In this document: positions 14,537-22,996 of the stretch, piece by piece
Layout of the letters: every line of letters begins with the position of its first letter
Position numbering within the stretch: position 1 is the stretch's first letter
Assembly: GCF_000372725.1 (NCBI RefSeq)
Contig: NW_005196981.1
Span: 67,764 to 97,763 of the forward strand
Origin: Emiliania huxleyi CCMP1516
Lineage: Eukaryota > Haptophyta > Isochrysidales > Noelaerhabdaceae
DNA: 30,000 bases
Direction of reading: 5' to 3'
Program-made: the position numbers and the translations under genes
Notes under the pieces: model-generated
What the model saw: the letters and a program-made list of their open reading frames with translations, nothing else
Database searches by the model: none
Told to the model about the DNA's origin: nothing

Positions 14537-17500
14537 ATGGCGGCGCACGCCGGCGGCTCGCTCGTCGAGCGCCCGGTCGCCTTCACGACCGACTCGAAGC
14601 ACATGATGTGCTGCTCCGGCGCCGCGGTGAAGCTCTTCTCATGCGAGACGGGCGCCCTGCTGCGGGTGCTCGAGGGCCACACGGAGGACGTCACGGCCGT
14701 CTCAAACGTGGCCTCCAACGTCTTCCAGGGGCTGTCGGCCGGCCTGGACGGCCGGATTCTGCTGTGGGATCTCGACGACGCCACCATCCTGCGCGCCTTT
14801 TGCGTGGGCCGACCCATCCTCGCAATGTCGCTGCACGCGACGACGCCTTCGACCGCCTTTGTGCTCACCAGCCCCGAGGGCAAGGCCGCGCCCGCCGGGA
14901 CGCCGCGCTACGCGGAGGGGCTCGCACACGGGGGCCGGACCTACGCCGCCTCGCTCCGCGTGTCGAAGCGCAGCGCCAAGCGCGCCAAGGAGCTCGCCGC
15001 ACGGAGCGGCCGCCGCGACGGCGACGGCGGCAGCGGGGACGGGGCGCTCGCCGCGGCAGCCGAGGAGGGGGACGAGCCGCTCGGGCCGGAGGAGGACGCG
15101 AGCGGCGCCTTCGGCAGCCTCGAGCGGCCGTGGCCCGCCGAGCTGCGCCCCCTCTTCCGCGCAAAGGCGACGGCGCTCGCCGTCGCGGCGTGCGGCGAGG
15201 AGAGCGCGTTTGTGGCGGCGGTGAGCGGCTCGTGGCTGACGGTTCACGACGTGGCGGAGCGGTCGACGGCGCACTTTCGGCAGCGTCGCGAGAAGCGCGC
15301 CGCCCTGCTCTGCGTCGCCCTCTCCCCCACCGAGCGCCTCGCCGCGACCGCCGACGAGCTCGGCCGCATCCATCTCTGGCGGATCGCGACGAGAGACGCG
15401 GCCGCGCGCGAGGCGACGGGCGCGAGCAGCTCAGATGGGGCGGCGCGGGAGATGCACTGGCACGCGCAGGCGCTCGCCGCGCTCTCCTTCTCCGTCGACG
15501 GCGGCCTCGTCCTCTCCGCCGGCCGCGAGGGAGTGCTTGTCTTTTGGCGGACGCACGGCGCAGAGCGCAACTTTCTGCCGCGGCTCGGCGCGCCGCTGCT
15601 CGGGATGACGCCGTCAGAGGACGGGGGCACGCTCGCGCTGCGCAGCGAGGACAACAGCGTGCAGCTCGTCGACCTCGGCGCGCGCTCCGTCCGCCGCGTC
15701 ATCTACGGTGTGTCCCCTCCTCCTCCCCTCGCCCGCCCTCTCCTCCCCTCGCCCGTCTTCTCCTGCCCTGGCCCGCCCCCCCCCCCCCCCCTCCACGAAG
15801 GAAGGCTTTCCGGCGGCGCCGGCCCGGGGTGATTTATGACCCGCAGCGGCCGGGGCCGTCGTCCTGTTACGGGCGGCGGACGGCAGCCGCAAGCCCTGCA
15901 ATGGTGGTCGCCCTCCCACCGACGCCCCACCTCGGGTTCGCTCGGGGGGGGCGCCCGCAAACCTGTACGGGTCGCTGCCGGCGGTGGGCTCGTCCAGGGA
16001 TGCACGGCGCTCCTACCGAGGCACCGCCGCCGCCGGCGGCACTTTCGCGCCGCGGGTGACCGACGCCGCCCTCTCGGCAGACGGGTCGCACCTCGCCACG
16101 TTTGAGGTGCGCGCCAACGCCGAGCTGCGGCAGCACACGTGCCTCAAGCTCTGGCAGCAGCGGGACGGCGCTTGGACGCTCGTCACGCGCGTGCCCCAGC
16201 CGCACGCCGGCACCCTCACCGCTCTCACTCTCCACCCGACGCTGCTCATCGCCCTCACCGCCGCGCACGACGCAAAGTTCAAGCTCTGGGAGGCGATCCC
16301 CCCGGCGGCGCCGGCGCCGGGGCCGGGCGCCGCGGAGCCCGCGGCCGGGAGCAGCGCGCCCCTCCCCGCGGGAAGCGCGGTCGGCGGCTGGGCTTGCCGC
16401 TCCGTCGGCTTCTACCGGCAGAGCGCCGCGACGGCCGCCGCGTTTTCGTCGGACGGCTCGGTGATGGCGGTGGCGTACGCGCCCGACGTCATCACGCTGT
16501 GGGAGCCGCTCACCAACGGGCTGCTCGCCACGCTCTCTCAGCCGCTCGAGGCGTCGGACGGGTTCGTCTTCCTCGCCTTCCCGGGCGACGGCGGCACCCT
16601 CCTCGCGCACACCTCGCGCGCCGTCTTTTGCTTCTCGCTGCTCACGTCGCATGTGCTGTGGGCGTACCAGGCGCCCGAGGTGCTCGCCGCGGCGGCCGAC
16701 CCGTGCTCCGACGCGACGCTCGTCGCGGTGGCGCTCGCGATGCCCTCCGCGCCGCGCAGCGCAGACGGCCGCTGCACCTCCTTTGCGATCCTCGAGTTCG
16801 ACGGCACGTCGCAGGCGAGGAGCGACGGAGCGGCCGGCGCCGGCGGTGGCACGATGGGCGCGCCGCGGCGCGCGTGGCGCCTCTCCGAGGTCCCGCGCTC
16901 CGTCGGCTTCCTGCACGCGGAGGCGGGCGGACGCGGCACGCCGCTCTGCCTCGGCGCGGGCGGCGAGCTCCACTTCCTCGCCCCCGAGGGCCGCGCCGCC
17001 CCCGCCCCGGGCGAGCGGGGCGCGGGCGCGGAGGGCCGTTCGGCCGCGGCGCGGACGTCGCTGCGGCACGCGGCGCCGTCGCGGCTCGAGTCGATCTTTG
17101 GCGCCAACGCGGTGCCCGAGGAGCTGACCGCCGCGCCGGGCTTGCTCGGCATGGATGTGGAGGAGGAGGAGGCTGCCAGCGCGAGCGGCAGGCCGACCGC
17201 GGCGGCCGCCTCGCGCGCGCCCGGCTGGGAGGGGCGCGCTATCGACGAGTGGCTGGAGCGCAACCTGTCGCGCGTCCCCTCGCACCTGCTCCCGCCGGTG
17301 CGCGTGCTCTTCCCTCGCTTGCTGGGCGAGCTCGTGCTGCCGGCGCCTCACCTCGCCGCCGCCAACGGCGGCGCCGGCGCCGGCACCGACTCGCCCGAGC
17401 CCCCCTCGGAGCTCGAGCGTGTCCTCGCCGCGGCGGCGCACGCGCAGGGGCGCGGCGGGCAGTTCTCGCGCCTCGTCGAGCTGTATACGCCGGCGGTGCG

Positions 17501-18520
17501 CCGCGGCTCGCTCACCGCCGCGGAGCGGAAGCGGAAGAAGGCGGCGCTGGCTAGCGGCGGCGTGCCGGGCGACGCGGACGACGGGGCCGGCGGGGCGGCC
17601 AAGGCGGCTCTGGCAGAGGACCTGCTCTGCGGCGGTGGCGAAGAGGACGGGCCGGTCGCAAAGATGGAGGAGGAGGCGGCGGCGGACGAGGCGGGCGTGG
17701 ACGAGGCGGGCGAGGGGGCCGAGGGCGGCAACGGCGCCAGCGGGGCTGGCGACAGCAACGGCGGCAGCGAGACGTGGCCTCCCCGAGGCTGGAAGCTTGC
17801 GCCGCTGGGCGAGCTGCCAAACCCAGGCGTCCGCCTCGCTCGGCCGCGCCCCTGCCGGCTGCGCACGCCCCTGACCGCCGGACCGCCCCGCGCGCAGGCT
17901 ACCTCGTCCGCGAGCTCGGCGACCTCCGCGAGGACGAGGGCTTGGGCTGGGACGGCGAGGGGCCTCCGCCCGGCCTCTCGGCCGCCGACGCGGCCTTTTG
18001 GCGCGAGCACGCGATGGGGTCGGAGGCGCTCGACGCGATCTGCTCGCTCGCGGCCGAGGAGGGCGGGACCGGGGCGGCCGCCGACGCCGCGGCGGGGGGC
18101 GAGTTGCTCGTGTGGGACGCCGAGGACGAGAGCCCGCACGAGATTTGGCAGCGCGTGCTCGCCTCCGGGGACTTGGCGGGCGTGCAGCTCCCGGGCGCGA
18201 CCGCCGAGCACCGGCTGGCGCGCGAGATCCAGGAGGCGGAGGAGCTGCTCAGCCGGGCGGGCCTCGACGCGGGCGCGTGCGGGTACGGGATCGCGCGCGG
18301 GCCGATGCCGCCCGACATGCGGCAGCCGCCCACGCCCGGCTGGCAGCACGCGCCGACAAAGCTCGAGCTCAAGGCCCTGGCGGCCGAGCTGCGCGAGCAG
18401 ACGCGGGGCGGCGGCGCGCACGCCCACCTCGACGTGCTCGCCGCGGGGCTGCTAGCCTCCAACTCGCGCGTCGCACGCCGTGCCGCCGCGGCGGGCGCCG
18501 GCGAGGCGGCGACAGGGTGA
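14537..18520 (+). CDS. WDR75 / UTP17-like WD40 protein of the small-subunit processome (3 exons)
   Basis: Proposed join: 14537-15707, 15847-17826, 17898-18520, giving 1257 residues with phases that match. Exon 1 gives the first beta-propeller (VLEGHTEDVTAVS, GLDGRILLWDL, GRIHLWRI, LSAGREGVLVFWR). Exon 2 gives the second (LTALTLHPTLLIAL, KFKLWEAI, ACRSVGFYRQSAATAAAFSS, GSVMAVAYAPDVITLWEP), then a helical segment with RVPSHLLPPVRVLFPRLLGELVLP, typical of the WDR75/Nan1 C-terminus. In eukaryotes this protein belongs to the t-UTP subcomplex that couples rDNA transcription to 18S processing in the nucleolus. Intron 2 fits only a GC-AG boundary (71 nt). Intron 1 is ambiguous: 15708-15846 keeps the frame but drops a conserved-looking GVIYDPQRP, which a 15710-15804 intron would keep at the cost of a one-base frameshift. 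An exon 3 extension of about 200 residues is unrecognised. Orthology is inferred from layout and motifs. Confidence 0.75.
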
Positions 18521-18842
18521 GCGCCCGGCAGCGTGCGCGGCGTTGGTTGAGAGCGTTAGAGCGGAGAGGGAGGCGGTGTGCTGGCGTGGAGGGCAGGAGG
18601 TGCTTGCGGAGGGGCTGGACGGCGCCAGAGTCCTGGTATATACGTGAGATTTCTCGGGGCAAAAACCCGGCAGCGACACGCGACACGACACGCCGACAGG
18701 GCTCACAGGGGTACGACATAGAGCCGTACCGGTGGCGCGCGCTGGCACTAACACAGAATTACGACGCGTCTCACCAGGATATACACGACACACATTTCAA
18801 ATCCCTTGTTTGGCACACAGCGCTGGTACTACCTGGTACGGC
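18521..18842. other. Convergent 3' intergenic region
   Basis: The region lies between the stops of the WDR75-like gene (+) and the RCC1 gene (-). It contains the 37-nt dispersed repeat at 18664-18700 and a 10-bp inverted pair, GAGCCGTACC (18721-18730) with GGTACGGCTC (18835-18844). No gene seen. Confidence 0.6.
18664..18700. repeat. 37-nt dispersed repeat, copy 1
   Basis: The sequence starting AACCCGGCAGCGACACGCG and ending CCGACAGG is identical to 26662-26698, 8 kb away. Both copies are non-coding and are followed shortly by GTACGAC or TACGAC. Confidence 0.93.
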
Positions 18843-20353
18843 TCACCGCCCCAGCGCCCATGCCTCGATCTTCTTGGGCAGCAGCAGGTCGTCAACGGGG
18901 GTGACAACCTCCGACAGGTCCTCTCCGTGGCCTAGGCAGCCATGTTCGCCCCTGCCCCAGCTCCAGACGGCGCCGTCGGCGGTGACGGCGAGGTTGTGGT
19001 ACTCCCCAGCCGAGACAGCGACGACACGCTGGCCAACAAACGCGTCGATCTTCTTGGGCAGCAGCTGGTCCTGTGTGCCCCGAGCGTACCGCCACCAGCG
19101 GGCGCGGCCGTGGCCCAGCTGGCCATAGCCTCCATAGCCCCAGCTCCAGACGGCGCCGTCGGCGGTGACGGCGAGGCTGTGCGCGTATCCAGCCGACACA
19201 GCGACGACGCGCTGCCCAGCAAACGCCTCGACCTTCTTGGGCAGCAGCTGGCTCTGCAGGTCGCCGTGGCCCAGCTTGCCAAGGACTCCCCAGCCCCAGC
19301 TCCAGACGGCGCCGTCGGCGGTGATGGCGAGGCTGTAATCCCCTCCCGCCGACACACCGATGACGCGCCGCCCCGCCAACAGCTCGATCTTCTTTGGCAG
19401 CAGCTGGTGCTGCTCGTCGCCGTGGCCCAGCTGGCCACAGCTTCCATCGCCCCAGCTCCAGACGGCGCCGTCGGCGGTGATGGCGAGGCTGTGCGTACTA
19501 GCCGAGACAACGACCACGCGCTGGCCAGCAAAGGCCTCGACCTTCTTGGGCAGCAGCTGGTTCTGCTCGTCGCCGTGGCCCAACTGGCCCCAGGCTCCAA
19601 AGCCCCAGCTCCAGAGAGAGCCGTCGGCGGTTGGGCGAGGCTTCCAGCCGAGACAGCGACGACGCGCTGGCCAGCAAAGATCTCGATCTTCTTTGGCTGC
19701 CACTGGCTCTGCTCGTCGCCGTGGCCCAGCTGGAATCCCTTACCCCAGCTCCAGGCGGCGCCGTCGGCGGTGACGGCAACGCTGTGACTATTGCCAACCG
19801 ACACGCTGACGGCGCGCTCGTCACCCAGCGTCGACGGAAGGCGGGTCGGTGTGTTGAGCTGCAGCACGCCCTCGCCGTGGCCGAGAAGGCCTGCAAATTC
19901 CTCCTCGTCCTCCTCCTCCTCCACCACCACCACCTCCTCCTCCTCTTCGCCCTCCCTTGCCGCTGACGACCCGCACGATGAGAGCCGCCCCTCGCCGTCG
20001 ATGAAGAGGCTGTGCTGAGCGCCTGCCGCCGCCCTCGCCGGCGGGTTGGACTCGCACAGCAAGGCATAGTAGCACAGCCACCGCACGGCGCAGCTCTCGC
20101 CCTCTGGCTGCGCCGGCGGCTCGTAGCCGGCCTCTTGCAGGCGCAAGCGGATGCCCGCCTCAGCGAGAGAGGCGTGGAAGAGAAGCGAGACGGCCGCGAC
20201 GCAAGCGATGTCGATGGGGTCGCAGCGCGAGAGGGCGCGCTCGAGGAGGTCCGTGGGGAGGTTGAGGAGGCGGAAGGGCGGCGGCGTGCTCGGCGAGGGG
20301 GCGGCGGCGGCTGCGGCGGCGAGGCCACCTGAGCGGCGCGGCGACGCGGACAT
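18843..20353 (-). CDS. F-box protein with RCC1 beta-propeller (one frameshift)
   Basis: ATG at 20351-20353. An F-box-like helix set at about residues 27-75 (LLNLPTDLLERALSRCDPID) is followed by an acidic insert (EEEEEVVVVEEEEDEEEF) and about seven RCC1 repeats of roughly 50 residues, each with W-S-W-G, GQLGHGD and V-V-x-VSAG boxes. F-box/RCC1 proteins are usually substrate receptors in SCF ubiquitin ligases or exchange-factor-like scaffolds; the substrate here is unknown. Near 19630 the frame shifts: repeat 3 lacks one base relative to its neighbours (GGTTGGGCGAGG where others have GGTGACGGCGAGG) and is also about nine bases shorter. This makes 503 codons plus two bases. It may be an assembly error, a real lesion, or a very small splicing adjustment. 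The final repeat stops early, at a TGA that overlaps a G|GTGAGC splice-donor-like sequence, so a further exon is possible. Confidence 0.72.
18940..19790 (-). repeat. DNA-level tandem repeats encoding the RCC1 blades
   Basis: The string CAGCTCCAGA(CGG) recurs at 18958, 19141, 19298, 19453, 19606 and 19746, spaced 140-183 nt. Units are strikingly similar at the nucleotide level, including synonymous sites, which indicates recent expansion or gene conversion. Such repeats are prone to assembly collapse. Confidence 0.88.
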
Positions 20354-20535
20354 TGTGAGGAAAGAATTTTACAAGCAATTCCGGAACGCACGGGATGGCC
20401 TTCGAGCGCTCGACCACACTCCTACCTCCCCAGAAATCCCGAGGAGGCGCACAGCGCCTAGATATGTCTTGTGTTGCTGTGTGCTGCACGCCCTGCGAGC
20501 GGGGCGGGGTGCGCACTGTCCCTCTGTGTTCGTGC

Positions 20536-20690
20536 CGTCTGAACCACAGCGTGTCCCGACTCGCTCGACCGCCGGCGTCCCGGTCCGGGGGTGTTTCTCT
20601 TCTTATCCGTTACCATGTAGAGCAAGGTCGAGGGCGGGCCCTTTCGGGCTCGGGCCGCCCTCTCGCCCGCACCTCTGCGGGGCTTGCACG
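20536..20690. repeat. ~150-bp direct repeat, copy 1
   Basis: Starts CGTCTGAACCACAGCGTGTC and ends CGGGGCTTGCACG. It matches 21263-21413 throughout except for a four-base CTCG insertion near 20563. Each copy contains a nested hairpin: an outer GAGGGCGG/CCGCCCTC stem and an inner GCCC-TTTC-GGGC. No A or B box of RNA polymerase III is evident. Confidence 0.93.
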
Positions 20691-20873
20691 TGGCAGCGGC
20701 GGCTCAAGATCCCAGCGATCTCGAGTTCTTCACGCTATCCACTGCGCCGCGGCTTCGCCGCGCCCATCCAAGCCCAGGGCTTGGTTTGCTGATACCCGCA
20801 TCTCGCTCTGCGCATCTCTGAGGCTACCCGCGCGCCGACTGCTACGCGCGCGGCGAGAGGCGCACCCCATCGG

Positions 20874-20894
20874 GGACAGGATTGAGGCCCCTGT
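20874..20894. repeat. 21-nt repeat, copy 1
   Basis: GGACAGGATTGAGGCCCCTGT recurs at 21163-21183 as GGACAGGATTGGAGCCCCTGT (two differences). Both copies lie between the two ~150-bp repeats. Confidence 0.75.
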
Positions 20895-21162
20895 ACAAGC
20901 TCGGCAACGCTGCCGTCGTTGCCCTCCCGAGCCCTCAACACGATGCCGCACATTGCGCAACCCGTTCTGCGCACATGCCGCAGGGAGGAGTTTTCACTCT
21001 GCCGTCCGAGTTTCTCCTTCCTGCAGGGCGAGAGACATCAGCCTCTCTACTTCCAGGAGAACATCTACGCCACACGCTACCCCGACGGTCCACAACCCAC
21101 ACTCTCGCTGCAGTCGATCCAGCCCTCGCACTCCCCACTGGAGATCTAGCCGAGGCCCCGGC

Positions 21163-21183
21163 GGACAGGATTGGAGCCCCTGT
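21163..21183. repeat. 21-nt repeat, copy 2
   Basis: Partner of 20874-20894, with two mismatches. It ends about 80 nt before the second ~150-bp repeat. Confidence 0.75.
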
Positions 21184-21262
21184 GCTGCGTCTGTGGTGAT
21201 ATGTGGGGGACACTTTCTCCTCCCTATTCATGTCAGTCACTCGACTGCGTCGAGGGGGGGGA

Positions 21263-21413
21263 CGTCTGAACCACAGCGTGTCCCGACTCGACCGCCGGCG
21301 TCCCGGTCCGGGGGTGTTTCTCTTCTTATCCGTTACCATGTAGAGCAAGGTCGAGGGCGGGCCCTTTCGGGCTCGGGCCGCCCTCTCGCCCGCACCTCTG
21401 CGGGGCTTGCACG
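21263..21413. repeat. ~150-bp direct repeat, copy 2
   Basis: Partner of 20536-20690, same orientation, starts 727 nt apart. Identity ends sharply on both sides: GGGGGGA precedes it, and CGTGCGTCG follows here where TGGCAGCGG follows copy 1. Confidence 0.93.
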
Positions 21414-21993
21414 CGTGCGTCGCCCATCTCTCGTCGCCCATATCACTCAATCTATCTCTTGCGCGCACGCCCGCATTGCAGTGTGCGCACGCGCTGGGAG
21501 TGGAGGTGGCGCATCACCTGACGGCGTCGGGATGGCGCTCCGACACCAGGAGCGCGAGCGCGTTTATGCCCTCGTAGGAGCGCCGCACAGAGCCGAGCGT
21601 CGGCCGTGGTAGCTCGAGGTAGGTCGTGTCGAGTCGGATGCGCAACTCGCCCGCAGCGCTTGGTGAGCTGGCATCGAACTTGCGCGGCGACCTGCCCTAC
21701 GAGTGCACACGAGAGGCCGTCCGGTGAGGTGGTCGAGCTGGGGGACACGCCGCTGGGTGCATCGGCCCTCGGCATTATGGTGCACAACAGGGCTGTTTGG
21801 CGTCTCGCGGGCAGGGGTTGGGCGTTGCGCGCACATGAGGAGCCATGACTTCGTCCAGCGGACCTGTCCCGGTCGTCGATGGACGGCGAGAGGGCGGTCT
21901 CGACACGTTATGAGTTGTGACCGGCGCGCGAGGACGCCCGCGGCGACGCGAGGGACAGGGAGCTCGAACCCTGAATGGACCCGCCGAGGCGCA

Positions 21994-22755
21994 ATGGTGG
22001 TCCTCCTGCGTTGTGTGGCCGAGACACGCTTCTCAGTCATGTTTGGTCTCTCCTTCCTGCAGCAGCTCGCCGCCGCCGCCGAAACAAAGGACCGGCTCGT
22101 CTGCACGCGTGCACATTCGCCTTGCCATGTGTTTGACGCTTCAGCCGCGTGCGAGGAGCGCGCGGCGTGCCTGCTGCGGCGCGCCTCGGTGCGCGTGCTC
22201 GGGCTCCACCCCGACGAGGTGCTTAGTTACGCCTCTGCCATCGGCCTGCTGACGAGCGTCCACGTGGCCGTGGTCCTCGTCTGCGTGCTCTCGTCGTCCG
22301 AACACAAGCGGTGGCGCAGCTCGGACGTGGCGCTGTGCTTCAAGCTCAACGCTTACTACGTCCGACATTCGTGGGTGCGGCACGCCAAGCGCGCAACCAT
22401 CTTCATCTACCTGCTCGCCACCTGCGCCGGCCTCGCCATCGCCATGCGGGAGGCGGTGGTACTCGACTATGCGAGCTCGCAGCTGGTGCCGATGGCGCTG
22501 GGTGTGGTCACGCTCTCGCACATGCACTCGCCGGCGCGCGGCATGGAGCGAGTCGCCTACTCGGTGTACCAGGCGCGGCTCGAGGGGCTGCTGTTTAGGT
22601 GGAGAGACCTTGGACTCAGCGCGCCGGCTCTGCTCACTGCGAAGCTGCTCGAGGCCACGCTGCAGGATGCGGAGGACGCTTCGCGGGAGAAGCTCGAGGC
22701 GCTGGGACCGGCTGCCACGTCAAAGCCGGTGCACTGGGAGAATATGTTGCGGTGA
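21994..22755 (+). CDS. Hypothetical multi-pass membrane protein
   Basis: The frame is open from 21703, but the sequence before the ATG at 21994 looks non-coding (Arg/Trp/Gly-rich). I therefore prefer ATG 21994 (253 residues) or ATG 22039. Three hydrophobic stretches appear at about 75-100 (SAIGLLTSVHVAVVLVCVL), 135-151 (IFIYLLATCAGLAIAM) and 162-178 (QLVPMALGVVTLSHM), followed by a charged C-terminal helix (LTAKLLEATLQDAEDASREK). No family recognised. An upstream exon remains possible because the N-terminus is poorly defined. It converges with the hydrolase gene across 241 nt. The call as a real gene rests on the length of the open frame and its protein-like composition. Confidence 0.5.
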   Translation: MVVLLRCVAETRFSVMFGLSFLQQLAAAAETKDRLVCTRAHSPCHVFDASAACEERAACLLRRASVRVLGLHPDEVLSYASAIGLLTSVHVAVVLVCVLSSSEHKRWRSSDVALCFKLNAYYVRHSWVRHAKRATIFIYLLATCAGLAIAMREAVVLDYASSQLVPMALGVVTLSHMHSPARGMERVAYSVYQARLEGLLFRWRDLGLSAPALLTAKLLEATLQDAEDASREKLEALGPAATSKPVHWENMLR

Positions 22756-22996
22756 CGCGCCCGCGCGAGAGCAGCGGGAGTCGGGCCGAGTCTGGGTTGG
22801 GTTCGGTGTGCGAGTGCGTGTCCGCGGCGACTGTGCGTTGCTCGCACTGGAACGGTGAACCGGCATTTTCCCCTGAGCTCTAAAGCGCGTGTGTGAGTGT
22901 GTACCGTACGCTCCTACGGCGAATCACAACTCAGCGCAGTACTCACGACTCACGTAGACGCGGTATGGGTATCTCAGCAGCACGCACGGCACATGG
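22756..22996. other. Convergent intergenic region
   Basis: Short gap between the membrane protein (+) and the hydrolase fusion (-). No structure or gene noticed beyond probable 3' UTRs. Confidence 0.6.

Larger units (their letters stand above)
20354..21993. other. Long intergenic region with dispersed repeats
   Basis: About 1.6 kb between divergently transcribed genes. It contains two copies of a ~150-bp direct repeat, a pair of 21-nt repeats, and a small palindrome GCGCCGCGGCTTCGCCGCGCC near 20741. Short ORFs across it have no recognisable protein content. The pattern suggests remnants of short mobile elements. Confidence 0.55.

Noticed and set aside
16139..17554. Plus- and minus-strand ORFs overlapping exon 2 of the WDR75-like gene
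   Set aside because: Arg-rich frame shadows; the WD40 motifs are in the chosen frame.
21950..21975. T-arm-like sequence (minus strand GGTTCGAGCTCC with CAGGG/CCCTG stem)
   Set aside because: Loop is eight rather than seven bases and no acceptor, D or anticodon arms fit; not a tRNA.
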